Source: Cichorium intybus
Taxonomy: Eukaryota; Streptophyta; Magnoliopsida; Asterales; Asteraceae
Assembly (NCBI GenBank): GCA_023525715.1
Contig: CM042015.1
Span: forward strand, 81,997,750 to 82,061,749
DNA: 64,000 nt
Direction: 5' to 3'
A model generated the notes under the pieces. It made no database searches and was not told the DNA's origin. It saw nothing but the letters and a program-made list of their open reading frames with translations. Made by a program: the position numbers and the translations under genes. Shown here in pieces: positions 1 through 11,734 of the stretch (the first letter of the stretch is position 1; every line of letters starts with the position of its first letter).

Positions 1-1487
1 GCGCGTCTCCACAAGCCACGGGTCTTTCATTTTTAAACGGGCGGGTACTTGGTAGGCTTGATGATTTGCGCCAGGTGGAAGCAAAATATCCGGCTTTATT
101 ATTTAAACAACAACTCACTGCTTTTCTTGAAAAGATTTATGGAATGATACGCGATAATTTGAAGAAAGAAATATCTCCTTTGCTTGGGTTATGTATCCAG
201 GTTAGTTTATTATTATTTTTTTTATTTTTGGTGTTTATGGAATATGATTAGTTTTATGAAGGTATGAAAGTAGGTTGCCTAAATTGATACAGGCGCCAAG
301 AACATCGCGTGCAAGTTTGGTTAAAGGGCGGTCACAAGCTAACGCGGTTGCTCAACAAGCTTTGATTGCACATTGGCAAAGTATTGTTAGAAGCCTTGAT
401 AGTTACTTGAAGACAATGAAAGCAAACTTTGTAAGTTTTTTTATAAATTTTTTAAACTTATTTTTTAAAGATCACTTATGTTTTAATGGATTTTTTTTAG
501 GTACCTCCGTTTTTGGTGCGAAAAGTGTTCACGCAGATATTCTCATTTATCAATGTTCAGCTATTCAACAGGTGAAATGAAATTACATAAAATATTATTA
601 TTATTAATTAATAAATTCTATATCCTTGCTGACTTTTTATTTTTATTTTTTATTTTTATGGAAGTCTTTTATTGAGACGCGAGTGCTGCTCGTTTAGTAA
701 TGGTGAATATGTGAAGTCGGGATTGGCTGAATTAGAACAATGGTGTTGTTATGCAACCGAGGAAGTAAGTAGTATAGTGGAAGTCATAATTACGAAAATA
801 CCCTTGGTTTGTTTTTCTAACTTATATTGATTTTTTTAGTACGCGGGGTCCGCGTGGGATGAGTTGAAGCATATTAGACAAGCGGTCGGATTCTTGGTTA
901 TTCATCAAAAGCCCAAGAAGACTTTGAATGAAATAACAAATGAACTTTGTCCTGTAAGAATATATTTATTTCAATATTAAATATTAAATTTTATATGAAC
1001 TTTTTTTTACATCAAAGATTTTGGTGTATGTTTGTTTGTTTCACAGGTGCTTAGCATACAACAACTATACAGAATCAGCACGATGTATTGGGATGACAAA
1101 TACGGGACCCACAGTGTTTCTTCAGAAGTAAAAACAATAAAATATATACATTTTTTTTCATTTTAATAAACTTGTTACAAATCCTAAGGGCGTTTTCGTA
1201 ATTAGGTCATTTCAAGTATGAGAGTTATGATGACAGAGGACTCCAACAATGCTGTCAGCAGCTCGTTTTTGCTAGATGACGATTCCAGGTAAATTTTTTA
1301 AAACTTATAAAATAATCCCCAATTTTCAGAGTCTAAAATGGGTAATAATCTGGTGTGATGCAGCATACCATTCTCTGTGGACGACATCTCAAAATCCATG
1401 CCACAAGTGGACATAGGCGAGATTGAACCTCCACCATTGATACGTGAAAATTCAGGATTTGTATTTTTACATCAACGGGCAGAATGA
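1..1487 (+). CDS. Class XI myosin, C-terminal globular tail (3' end of gene, partial)
   Basis: Plant myosin XI moves organelles and vesicles along actin; its C-terminal globular (dilute) tail binds cargo adaptors. Eight exons can be joined in one frame with GT-AG borders: 3-200, 293-430, 501-571, 665-764, 840-953, 1047-1127, 1206-1288 and 1364-1487, ending in TGA. The encoded tail has typical family blocks: EAKYPALLFKQQL, KKEISPLLGLCIQ, RSLDSYLKTMKANF, VPPFLVRKVFTQIFSFINVQ, RRECCSFSNGEYVKSGLAEL, YRISTMYWDDKYGT and a C-terminus with DDSSIPFSVDDISKS and PPLIRENSGF. The motor head, IQ motifs and coiled coil lie upstream of the window. The C-terminus resembles XI-K, and the neighbouring genes support that subtype, but I cannot prove it here. 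No break is seen in the visible exons. Confidence 0.95.
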
Positions 1488-2852
1488 TGGCTGAATATCT
1501 CTATTCAGACATGTGAATACAGTCGGTTCTTTTTTTTTTTTTTTTTTAAATTTCGTGTGTTAAATTGTTAATACTGTTTTTTTGTTGTTTTTTTTTTCCC
1601 GGGCAGTTTGGGTTTTTATTAGTGTCTGGGGTCCAATTTATTTTGTTGTCTCTCTTTGAGCCTTTTGGTTGGGTTTTGAAGGGGGGATTTATTATTTTTA
1701 TTAGAAATGGCAATGTTGCCAAAAAAAGTGTGATGGGATTTCTTTTGAAAAATATTTGTAAGGGAGGGTGGTGTAGGGTTATAGTTGCAAATTGTTGGGT
1801 TACAATTTGTGGTAGTGTTTAAGAAAAACTGTATAGTTGCATTGTGTATATGACACGACACCTTCCCTAAAAGATCTATTTTGTGTTGATTTTACTTTTT
1901 ATGGGGTTAATCTATAGAAGTAAAAAGGTGAAAATCCATAAAAAACTTTGTGGTAATTATATTGATAATCATTATATCTATCATGTGTAACTATTGATAA
2001 TCATCTGTTCCATGTGCAATTATTCACTTTAATGTGACTTTGAATATAAAGTTTCCTAATGTTCTTTTTCAAGAATTGATGGTTGGTGTGGTAATGACGA
2101 AACACATGTTTGCTTTATCCATCTTAAGAGAAACATACCTAACAACATTCTTGATTCTAAAAAGACTAAAATACATGGTTTTTACTCAAATTGTACGAAA
2201 TAATGTAAATATTCTTTTGGGAAAATTTACTTCCGTATAGTACATAGTTGTTTTATGTAATCGTTACAAAATTTCGTTAAGATTGATTCTCGTACACTAA
2301 TTTTCTCAATAATTTGTTTAACTGAAGTTTTTAATTGAGTGATTAACTATTCAGTCTTTATTCAATACATATGTAATATGTTACGTTAACGACTGGTTAA
2401 GTATGTTTTACTTTTTGGATGAGAACCGGTCTATTCTATCCTCTTTTATATTAAAATTAAAATTCAAAGTAACTTATCCCCAAAACCATCCCAAAGTGTC
2501 GTGAGATTTTTTCGGTTCCTTTTATTTTACGTCCTCTGGTGGTGTGGTCTTTTACTTCTTTTATTTTTTTTTCTGCCATATCAGCATCCAGTCAGTATAC
2601 TTTATTATTTCACATCCTTATAAATGGTCACCATTTACTATCTCTTATTTCTCCTTACTTTTTAACTTAAAGAATAATTTTAAAATAAAATAAAACTCAT
2701 AATTTCAAAATAAAATATTTCATTAAAATAGATAAATTAAAACCTAATGAATTTAACTTTACATTTGCTTATAAAATTTATATAATAATAAAACTACTAG
2801 CATCACTCCCAGTCGGACACATAAATCAGATGAACTCTAGTCCTATAATAAA
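1488..2852. other. Myosin 3' UTR and AT-rich intergenic DNA
   Basis: Poly-T tracts (about 1531-1548 and 1577-1597) follow the stop codon, then ordinary AT-rich sequence. I see no coding signal; the short ORFs near 1565-1861 and 2034-2240 are compositional. Confidence 0.6.
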
Positions 2853-2985
2853 ATTGTACCATCGTACGAGCCGATACCAGTTGTTTAACTTTACATTTGT
2901 TATGCGTTTCTTTGTTTTACACTTCCTTTCTGTTTGCTAGATATTGTGGTGAAACAACTGGTATCGGCTCGTACGATGATACAAT
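2853..2985. repeat. 34-bp inverted repeat around a 66-bp spacer
   Basis: The arms at 2853-2886 and 2952-2985 are reverse complements with one mismatch by eye; the shared core reads CGTACGAGCCGATACCAG on the left arm. The right arm lies inside the PIF/Harbinger relic, so the left arm looks like a local inverted copy of its 3' end. It could fold as a hairpin. Confidence 0.85.
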
Positions 2986-3300
2986 TTCGTTCGGATCATA
3001 CGCACATATCGCTCTCTGTTCATCCTCCAAGATCATATTATGTAACATGATGCATGGTACAATTCCGCGCGGTGTACAACTTTTGAATGTCGTTAACCGC
3101 TGGTTTACACAAATATTGTTTGACGTAAAGATGTATGATACTACTTGCAAGCTTGTACACACTTTCTCGAATGGTCCGCTTCAACATTTTGAAATAATCA
3201 TCTCATAAAATCAAATGTGGTGCCAGTTGCAATTTGACGGACTGCAATGACACATTTTTGTTCCGGTGTGAAATCTCTTTTACCCCTTGCACCCCATTTT
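2917..3300 (-). pseudogene. PIF/Harbinger (ALP1/HARBI1-like) nuclease relic
   Basis: Read on the minus strand from about 3300, a patchwork of frames matches the family: GKRDFTPEQKCVIAVRQIA, then a segment containing SSIIHLYVKQYLCKP and VNDIQKLY, then CIMLHNMILEDEQRAICAYD close to the C-terminus. The region between the N-terminal helical part and the LHNMI-EDE block, which holds most of the catalytic core in intact nucleases, is missing. A frame change and stop codons lie near 3190-3210. It is a deleted, dead transposase fragment. Family assignment rests on the LHNMILED block and the RQIA-GT block. Confidence 0.8.
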
Positions 3301-3439
3301 ATTTGAAAAATTGTTGGGTAATTTCCGGTTTAATTTCGCGTGCTCTTATGATAGACGCTGCTCTATTGGAATTATATCGATGTCGGATTCTGATTTTTTT
3401 TGTTTGTTTGTAAAATTTGGTGGTTGTTGAAACTTGAAA

Positions 3440-3765
3440 GGGAGATAGTGTCATTGAATACTAAATGTTCTATGATCAATGTCTATGCACTCGAGATCGG
3501 AATAAGAAACACGTTTTTTGTAACTATATTCTTCTTTTCATACGACATAACGAGGTATGTTTATCGTGTTTGAGGATTTTAATGCCGTCAGAAACGAATC
3601 GGAGAGATTTGGAATGTCTTTTTGCAAATATACTTTGAAAGATTTTTTTAATTTCTTTACGAACACGATGTTGATAAAAGCTATCCATGGCAAGACACGT
3701 GGTCTTGGTTTGCATGATAATCACATGAAGATTAATGGTGTGTTTAGTCAAAGATAGTTGGGGTC
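3440..3765 (+). pseudogene. Non-LTR retrotransposon (LINE) endonuclease fragment
   Basis: The block INVYA followed about 30 codons later by FEDFNAVRNESERFGMSFCKY is the apurinic-endonuclease-like domain of plant LINEs, usually read as GDFNxVRxxxERxG. The usual G before DFN is E here. Frame changes upstream, and no reverse transcriptase follows, so this is a truncated relic. Confidence 0.75.
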
Positions 3766-4679
3766 CATAAATAATCTATATGATAAAGGCATTATACCTT
3801 ATTCTACTTTAAAGAAAAAGGTAGGAGATGGTACCTCTAATGTAAACTATTATAGGAATGTAATGCCATAGAATAATTTATCTCAAATAAACTTTCATAC
3901 AATTTATTACAACAAATATTGTATATTTCTTTGTTGTTGGTTTAAACAATAAAGTGATTATACGATTAATGTGGATATACGGGAGGTTTTTGTCTCTCGT
4001 CTAATTTTCTGAAAAGCGTATAATTATAAGTAAAAATAGATCATAAACGATAAACTATAAAATACCTTATATTTGATTTTACTTGGATTCTTTTTAAAAC
4101 TAAAAAGGATTTGACAGTTTAATTTTAAATATAATAAAAACTTTCATCTGCTTTTCACGATATTTTGTAGATAGTATTTATTTATTGTGTTGAAATGCAA
4201 CAATCTAAAAAACATGTTTTCATAAAGTGAAACATAATTTACATGCTACAAGTGTTTAGCATGTGCCTTTGATACCTGACACTCGATGTGGCCAAATGAG
4301 AGAATCATATAAGTTAATAAATTTAAACGAGTTCGAGTAAAACATATAAACTTTTAGTGTGAGTTGGTGTTGAGAACGTGTTTTATATGTTTTTCTATTT
4401 ATAAATAATTATATATGTTTTTCCATTATATTAAATGTATCTAAGAACAGCATCACTACCACTTTAACATTTACAAAGAAGGTGAATATAATAAACAACT
4501 TTCATTACTAAACCATCAATATGTGCATTGATTTTTTTTCCAAAAAAGGACCATTACACTTACAACAATATCCATCCACACATTGACATTACATACTTAT
4601 ATTACATAGACTTCCATAAACTACAAAACCAATTCCCTTCAAAAACAAAAAACCTTAAAAACTAACAGACATCAACAAC
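3766..4679. other. AT-rich intergenic DNA
   Basis: No coding or structural signal recognised in this stretch. Confidence 0.5.
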
Positions 4680-5135
4680 CCATATTATCCTAGAAAAACC
4701 CTATACCCCACCTTTACTTCCACAGCTTCAGCAAAAAGTACACACAAACACAACAAAGAAAAAAAACCCACAAACCATAAAACAACTACTTGTACTTCTT
4801 TGTAGTTACCAAAACGTCTTCAAGCTCATTCATCGACCTAAGTAAACCAGGTATAACATCTAATGCTCTTTGATACATTAGGCCATTAGGGGATCATACC
4901 ATTCGACATATTCACAACACCTACCACTCCTAGAGCAGCACTAAAAGCGACGACCTGTATTCAAATTCGTCCAGGAGGTCATTATACAGGCTGCAACACC
5001 ATATGAGCATATCACCACTTTTGGTAAATTATGGGACCTTCCACAATGATTGTTGTAGAGCTTAGACCGGGAAGAAGAAATAATGGAAGGGGGAGTTATT
5101 GGGATTGTGAGGCTTTTAATATAATTCATTGGTCA
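4680..5135 (-). pseudogene. GRF-type zinc-finger protein relic
   Basis: On the minus strand the reading starts near 5129 and reaches TSWTNLNTGRRF, the hallmark of plant GRF zinc fingers (usually SWT.ENPGRRF.GC). After an in-frame stop it continues with CCSRSGRCCEYVEWYDP, then a leucine-rich stretch and a hydrophobic tail. Several stop codons interrupt it. The layout (GRF finger, short helical segment, C-terminal hydrophobic helix) matches the intact gene inside the MULE at 44358-44949, so the two are probably relatives. I see no matching terminal repeats here. Confidence 0.75.
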
Positions 5136-5345
5136 TGACAGGGGTGAAAGTAAAAAAAAAACCAAAATACCCTCATGTGATAGACACAAGCCTCCCTTTA
5201 ACGTTGGAAGTGAACTACTGTTAGGGCGAGGGACCACCGATGTAACTGTGGAAACCACAGGGACCATCTACATCAGCATTTCAATACTTGGACTGAAATT
5301 GTGATTTTGGGCAACATATGGACCAAAAGTGTACTTTACTCTGAA

Positions 5346-5950
5346 ATATATTATGACAACCTACAAACAAATATATTATGACAACCTACAAACAAATGTT
5401 GATATTTTTTGAACAACTTAAAACAATGGTTGATATTTTTAAATAATCATCATGATCCCTAAAGATTAAATTATAACTTTTAAAATTAGTTAACAACAAT
5501 AATAATTAATAACAAGTGATTTATAAGAATAATAATAAGTAGTTTTAAAACCTAACTTTCTATCTAGACGGTCTTCCGTAACTTCTTATAAAAATAAATA
5601 ATTTAAAATTGAATAACAACAACAATAATAATATTTAATAGTAACATAAATTTATAACACTTCACAAACAATAGTTGATATTTTAAATAATCATTATAAC
5701 CCCTAGATCTGAAATTATAACTTTTAATATTGGTTAAAATATTAATAATTAATAATAAGTGGTGTTATAATAAATTATAATAAGTTGCTTTAAAATTTTC
5801 CACTTGGATGGTCTTCTATATATTTTTAATAATAATAAGTGACTTTAAAATTAATTACCAACAATAATAATTAATAGTAACATAAATTATAAGTTATATT
5901 ACGTTACATTACAAATAATAGTTGATGTGTTAAATAATTATTATTGATCA
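5346..5950. repeat. Diverged tandem repeat, about 245-bp period, preceded by a 25-bp doublet
   Basis: The phrase TTATGACAACCTACAAACAA occurs twice in succession at 5346-5396. Longer units then start at about 5421, 5666 and 5913, each opening with AACAATRGTTGATATTTT-like sequence and sharing internal blocks such as a GGTCTTC segment. Two full copies and one truncated copy are visible. Confidence 0.75.
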
Positions 5951-7199
5951 AAATTTAGAAAATATAGAAAAATAAATAAATTATATGTTTATTAATCATA
6001 ACAATAGTTAAGATATAACACTGAATCAAAAACTATATCTATTTTCATTCACATACAAATCGAGGTAGATGAAATTAAATGACGTAATTCAGATAATCCT
6101 ATAATTCAAAATATTATAGTTTAATGTATCAATTAGTGTAAGTACTATTATCCTATAATTAATATCAATAATATAATCAGTTTTAATAATATGTACTTAT
6201 TAAAGTTTTAACTAGATAATATAATTTTATTCCGGATACCAAGTCGTAATAAAATCCCAGCCCAGCTTGCGAAATATTGGCGCCTTGGCCTGAATTTGAA
6301 TTTTAGATGGCAAAGTGGGCCATATTTGGGCTTACACTTTTATACCTGTATTTCCAAGAAGATGCAATCAAAACTGCTTTTGTCACCTCCAAATTTTGAA
6401 TTTTTTTTAAATTATTCATAATTGGTGTGTGATAATGTCAGAATATGATGATTTTGGAACCAAGGGATCAAATTTGAATTAATTTCTGTAAAGACCAAAA
6501 ACACAAGATGTAGATCTTGAAGATTATTGTAGTTGATCTATTAGAAAGTTTATACTTTAGGAAGGCTGATTTATGTTTTTCCTCCATGTAAATTAATGAA
6601 AAAAATGACATAAATATGATAGTCGTCTTATTCACCTTATCAACGTTTATAAGGACACCACACATGCTATATTCAACAAGACGGAGCTAAATGAGTTGAT
6701 AAAATAGACCAGATTTGAACAAAAAGTTTTATTTAAGTACCAACATATAATATTGATTGTCAAAGACTATAAGACTAAAAATGAAGATGGCCAATAAATA
6801 ACATCTGTAGTTTAATTACCGTTTCACAAAAAAGAAAGTTGATGTGTCAAGAACATTTGTTTGTATCTATGATTCTTTCTCAAAAAGTTATTACAAAGGT
6901 AAACTAATTAACCTATACAAGGTTTATGTTTATCTAAACACATAGCTCCGCAAAATCGTTATTTATATAAATATACACCACAAATCAACAGCATTTATGA
7001 ATAAAGTTATAAAACTACAAACTACGTAACATATTATCACTTTTGATAATACTACCAACCTTTTATAATTCTAAAAAGATTTGTCAAAGTATAAGGGGCA
7101 AAATGTAATATACGAAACAATCAGGGGGTGCCCACAAACTAACGATGGCATTTTTAGACATGAGTTTTTGTTTGAACTTCGAACAAAAGGGGTCAACTC

Positions 7200-7200
<1 letters not shown>
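5951..7200. other. Intergenic DNA upstream of the PMIR1-like gene
   Basis: AT-rich with a more GC-balanced patch at about 6235-6330. No gene or mobile element recognised. The distal part should include the promoter of the next gene. Confidence 0.5.

Positions 7201-7230
<30 letters not shown>
7201..7230. repeat. (GA)15 microsatellite
   Basis: Uninterrupted AG dinucleotides about 510 bp before the PMIR1-like start codon. GA tracts are common in plant promoters and 5' UTRs. Confidence 0.95.
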
Positions 7231-7233
<3 letters not shown>

Positions 7234-7330
7234 AGCGGTAAATAGATAGGCTTAGCGTTACAGAGATTGATAACTGTAGTTGCAAGTAATTCCATTTTCT
7301 TACCCATACACGCAATCAGAAGCTTCAATT

Positions 7331-7742
7331 GTAAGGAGTACAGGAGGCATCTTCAACGAATTAATCTAGGGTTTTCATGTTCTTTGCGCCCACGGATTTA
7401 ACGAGGTAAGTGTTTCAACTTCCACTGAATTATATCGATACATGGTTGAAGTATTTTGTACTATCATACTCGAAATTTTAGTTTTGATTTGAATCAAGTT
7501 TTACTGAATCGGAACTCGAGAAATTTGAACTGGATTGTCCTGTATATAAATTTAAGCGAATTAGTACCTTTGGAACTTCAATTTTGTTTGATTTCTCATG
7601 AATTGAACTGTCTCAAATTTGAATTTTGAAAATTTTTAAGGTGAACTTTGTTGAATTGAGTTTGAATTTGAGATGATTTATGAATTCTGTTTTTCTAAAA
7701 GGTTAATTTAGATGTTCGTTGGATTGTAGACTTTTGTAGAGG
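7331..7742 (+). promoter_or_regulatory. Probable 5' UTR with an intron before the PMIR1-like gene
   Basis: A good donor (ACGAG/GTAAGT) at 7405/7406 is followed by about 320 bp of T-rich, ATG-poor sequence and acceptors ending at 7729 or 7739, just before the ATG at 7743. This is the layout of a 5' UTR intron. The transcription start is not determined. Confidence 0.5.
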
Positions 7743-10700
7743 ATGTCAAAAAACGAGCTCAAAAGGAGAAGTGGCGAGGGTTCTGGCAATGCAATATTGT
7801 TCAACGACATTGATGTCTTGAGCAAAGCATTATATGAAGATAAACCACATCCCAGGAGCATAAACTCTACAGGTAGCAGCAGATCAAAATCGATTGCAAA
7901 ACCTCACCTACCTGATCCAAAATCAAAATCCAAAATCAACAATGAAGATCGATTTCTAAAGGACAAAAAGTCAATTTGGAACACCTTCAAATCCTTCACG
8001 CATGTCCGCAACAAAAGGTTCAACTGTTGTTTCTCTCTTCAAGTTCATTCAATTGAAGGCCTCCCTCCAAGTTTCAATGATGTCACACTCTGTGTCAAGT
8101 GGAAGAGACGCGATGGTGAATTGACCACTCGCCCTGCACCAGTTTCACAAGGTGTTGCTGAATTTGAAGAACAGTTAACCAACACCTGCTCTGTATACGG
8201 TAGCAGAAGTGGGCCCCACCACTCAGCTAAATATGAAGCAAAACACTTTTTACTGTATGCATCTGTTTATGGCGACCCTGACCTTGACTTAGGTAAACAC
8301 AGGGTTGACCTTACTAGATTACTCCCTCTTACATTAGAAGAGCTAGAAGATGAAAAAAGCTCAGGAAAGTGGACTACAACTTACAGATTATCAGGAAAAG
8401 CAAAAGGTGCAAGTATGAATGTAAGCTTTGGGTATTCAGTAGTTGACAACAGTAAATCTCCTGTTAAGGCATCTAGTCAAAGTCAAAGTCAAATCAAACG
8501 AGGTGAAAGTCTTCCTGTTGTATCTCGTTCTTACAATCGTCCTACAGACGATATAAAGGATCTTCATGAGGTTTTGCCAGTTTCAAAATCAGAACTTTCT
8601 GAATCTGTTAGTATGCTGTATAAGAAACTCGAAGAAGATAAGTCAATCATATCTGTTGACTTTGAAACCAAACGGGATGTTCAAATTCTACCCCTTGAAC
8701 ACCCAAGTCAAGATTTTGACTCTCTTGATCTTGATAAAAGTGAGTTTTCTGTTCAAGAACAGGGAATAGAGTTACCTTCGAAAGAAAATGTAACACAAGA
8801 AGAAGATATTAGGGCTTGTGAAGATGAGGAATGTACTTTAAAAGATCAAAACTTTGATGAAAAAGAATTGATCATGCAAGAATTGGAGTTGGCATTGAAG
8901 AATGTGAATGAAGAATCAGATTCTCAAGAAGAAAGTGAGAATCTTAAAGAACATGAAGAGTGTTTGAAGGAAATAGAAGAGAGTGAAAACATGGAGATTA
9001 AAATTGGTTATAAAGAGAAAGGAAAGTCACTCAAATTAGATCATGCTACTGAATCAGTAGCTGAAGATTTCTTAAACATGCTTGGAATAGAACACAGCCC
9101 TTTTAGTTTGACTTCTGAAAGCGAGTCAAACTCTCCACGAGAACGTTTACTAAGACAATTTGAAAAAGATGCATTGACCAACGGTTCTTCTTTATTTGAC
9201 TTCAATCTCGATGATGATGATGAAACAGGGTTTGTTTCCGACATTCCATCTACCTCAATGTGGGACCCGATACCACCCGAAGAACCGAACAAAACAAGAG
9301 CATCAATCATGGAAGCCATGGAAACAGAAGCTTTGATGCGTGAACGGGGTTTAAACGAGAAGGTTTTCGAGCGGGTCCCATCGAGTAAAACTCAAGTTGA
9401 CTTTTCTCCCGAAGAACCACTCGAGCTACCGCCACTTGGCGAAAATCTAGGCCCGTTTGTTCAGACAAGTAACGGAGGGTTTTTGAGGTCAATGAGTCCT
9501 GAAATTTTCAAGAACGGGAAAAATGGCGGGAATTTAATCATGCAGGTTTCAAGCCCGGTTGTTGTACCTGCTGAAATGGGGTCTGGAATCATGGATGTTT
9601 TACAAGGTTTGGCTTCTGTTGGTATTGAAAAACTTTCTTTACAAGCAAATAAACTCATGCCTTTAGAAGATATATCCGGAAAAACCATTCAACAAATAGC
9701 TTGGGAATCCACTCCCACTTTACAACAAGACCAAAGTCAAAGTCAAAGTCAAATTCAAAGTCAAAGATCAAGAAATTACGATTTGGGAGGTGAGACAGAT
9801 CCAGAATATGTATCTTTAGAGGATCTTGCACCATTAGCAATGAACAAGATCGAATCTTTATCGATCGAGGGGTTAAAAATCCAATCGGGTATGTCCGAAA
9901 ACGAAGCACCTTCAAACGTGACCCCACAATCCATAGGCGAAATCTCAGCTCTCGAGGGTAAAATGGTAAATTTCGGCACCGGGGGATTACAGTTATTGGA
10001 TGTTAAGAACAATGGCGGAAATGGAAACGACGATGGTGAAATGGACGGGATTATGGGTTTGTCCGTGACTTTAGATGAATGGATGAAATTAGATTCCGGT
10101 GAAATCGACGACAGTGAAAGAACTTCAAGAATTCTCACCGCACATCACGCGAGTGACGTGGCGCGTGTAAGAAAAGGTAAAAAGAAAGGCGGGTTGTTGG
10201 GGAATAATTTTACGGTGGCGTTAATGGTTCAGCTTCGTGACCCGTTAAGAAACTTTGAACCGGTTGGTACACCGATGCTCGCTCTCGTTCAAGTCGAACG
10301 CGTTTTTGTCCCGCCAAAACCGAAAATTTACAGCTCAGTTTACTTTAGAAAACCCGAAGAAGAAGATGATGACGATGAAGTGAAGGAGGTGAAAGTTGAA
10401 GAAAAGAAAGAAGATAAGGTTATTATCGAGGAAGATAAGGTTTTGGTGGGTAAGTTTAAGGTTGTTGAGGTTCATGTTGCGGGTGTGAAGAGTGAGAGTG
10501 AGAGTGTCGGGGGTAAAAAGGGAATTTGGGGGTCGAATGTGAAAGAGCAAAAGGCGGGGTCGAGGTGGTTGGTGGCGAACGGGATGGGGAAGAAGAACGG
10601 GAAGCATCCGTTGATGAAGGCGAAAGGTTCCGAGAAAAGTTCCGGAAGCTTCTGGAGTGTTTCATCGAAGGGGAAAGGGAAGGTGGAAGTTCCTGTGAGG

Positions 10701-10763
10701 AATCCGAATATTATTATCCCGAATGAGACTGTGAAGTTGCTTAGTGGGGCGGGTTTTGTGTAA
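7743..10763 (+). CDS. PLASTID MOVEMENT IMPAIRED1-RELATED1-like protein, 1006 aa
   Basis: One uninterrupted 1006-codon frame. Residues about 76-230 form an NT-C2 (EEIG1/EHBP1 N-terminal C2) domain with FNCCFSLQVHSIEGLPPS, CVKWKRRDGELTTRPA, and a closing YRLSGKAKGASMNVSFGY. An acidic, serine-rich middle follows, with LNMLGIEHSPF near residue 447. The conserved C-terminal block has LDEWMKLDSGEID (about 776) and NNFTVALMVQLRDPLRNFEP (about 820). The PMI1/PMIR family acts in plasma-membrane-linked organelle positioning: PMI1 in blue-light chloroplast movement through actin, PMIR1 and PMIR2 in nuclear movement. Length and the C-terminal motif fit PMIR1 better than PMI1, which is shorter. A basic, glycine/serine-rich end (about 930-990) follows. 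The single coding exon is intact. Confidence 0.93.
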   Translation: MSKNELKRRSGEGSGNAILFNDIDVLSKALYEDKPHPRSINSTGSSRSKSIAKPHLPDPKSKSKINNEDRFLKDKKSIWNTFKSFTHVRNKRFNCCFSLQVHSIEGLPPSFNDVTLCVKWKRRDGELTTRPAPVSQGVAEFEEQLTNTCSVYGSRSGPHHSAKYEAKHFLLYASVYGDPDLDLGKHRVDLTRLLPLTLEELEDEKSSGKWTTTYRLSGKAKGASMNVSFGYSVVDNSKSPVKASSQSQSQIKRGESLPVVSRSYNRPTDDIKDLHEVLPVSKSELSESVSMLYKKLEEDKSIISVDFETKRDVQILPLEHPSQDFDSLDLDKSEFSVQEQGIELPSKENVTQEEDIRACEDEECTLKDQNFDEKELIMQELELALKNVNEESDSQEESENLKEHEECLKEIEESENMEIKIGYKEKGKSLKLDHATESVAEDFLNMLGIEHSPFSLTSESESNSPRERLLRQFEKDALTNGSSLFDFNLDDDDETGFVSDIPSTSMWDPIPPEEPNKTRASIMEAMETEALMRERGLNEKVFERVPSSKTQVDFSPEEPLELPPLGENLGPFVQTSNGGFLRSMSPEIFKNGKNGGNLIMQVSSPVVVPAEMGSGIMDVLQGLASVGIEKLSLQANKLMPLEDISGKTIQQIAWESTPTLQQDQSQSQSQIQSQRSRNYDLGGETDPEYVSLEDLAPLAMNKIESLSIEGLKIQSGMSENEAPSNVTPQSIGEISALEGKMVNFGTGGLQLLDVKNNGGNGNDDGEMDGIMGLSVTLDEWMKLDSGEIDDSERTSRILTAHHASDVARVRKGKKKGGLLGNNFTVALMVQLRDPLRNFEPVGTPMLALVQVERVFVPPKPKIYSSVYFRKPEEEDDDDEVKEVKVEEKKEDKVIIEEDKVLVGKFKVVEVHVAGVKSESESVGGKKGIWGSNVKEQKAGSRWLVANGMGKKNGKHPLMKAKGSEKSSGSFWSVSSKGKGKVEVPVRNPNIIIPNETVKLLSGAGFV

Positions 10764-11734
10764 AGATTTGATGAAGGAAAGTGTTTTTGGTTATTTTGAA
10801 AAGAAATTGTGTTTGGTGTGATGTGATGTGGGATTTGTTACTTTTGATTGATGTTTTAAGGTTAACCTGAAAAACCCCTGTTTGAATCCTTGTTGTAATA
10901 TTGTCGGGGATCATTGAGGGAGGGTTGTTGGGTACATATTCAGCTACTGGTGATTGTGGTTTCTTTTAATTTATAGATTTGTGTAGACGGTTTTCTTATG
11001 TTTGTTGTTTGTTTCTTTTTGTTAGTTTGTAATATTTATTTAATGATTATATGATAAGTTTATTTTTGGTAAGAACATTCTTCAAGCTTAACCGTACACC
11101 ATCTTCCCATTTCCTTCTGGGGTTTCCTTTCAATGGGTTGACCACCGTTGAATTCGTGGATAGAGTCCAGGAAGTTTCTAGAAGTCGTCAGTATCAGATA
11201 ACGATCGAATTTGCAATCGAATGAGGTTATCCAGTATTCAAATTTCGAATTGGTGAGCGGATTTTTATACAAAATTTGAATTTTGAAAATTTGAATTTGA
11301 AGACATCTAGAATTCTCCAACTAGTATAAATAGGACCTCCAGGATCTCATTTATTTTACAACTAAAAAACAAAATTTTCTCCTCTTTCTGCGATCCATCT
11401 TCTTCTGCTTTTCGAGTATTAACTTTACGTTTACCTGTTCTTCCAAAACTATTGGAACAAAAGATATTCTGCATTAAATCCTATGGTTTCATGCTCATAA
11501 GCTTACAGCCGATGAGCGTCGTAAAAACCTTTAAAGGCGAGATTTCTTTGGTGCAATCTTGCAAGTCAAGAATCAGCGATCTTTAGGCTGGTCTTAATTT
11601 TTTGTCTCGTATTTTATTTCGTCCGACAACGGGACAATCTCATTCTACCTTTCTTTTAATCAGACCTGGTCGTGAAGGGTCGATCTAATTTATGGACGAA
11701 ATTCGGTAACTAATAATAATAACTGAACTTTTTA
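10764..11734. other. PMIR1-like 3' UTR and unassigned intergenic DNA
   Basis: T-rich 3' UTR-like sequence runs to about 11050. A TATAAATAGG motif at about 11325 is followed by CA-rich sequence and could be a core promoter of an old LTR or a small transcript. No coding region follows it and I could not assign it. Confidence 0.4.

Noticed and set aside
9041..10726. Several 60-120 codon ORFs antisense or out of frame to the PMIR1-like gene
   Set aside because: They follow the codon pattern of the long sense frame, show no motifs, and overlap a clearly coding region.
11320..11734. Possible endogenous pararetrovirus promoter or leader (TATAAATAGG followed by a CA-rich start)
   Set aside because: No coat, protease, RT or movement-protein motif nearby; motif too common to support the call.
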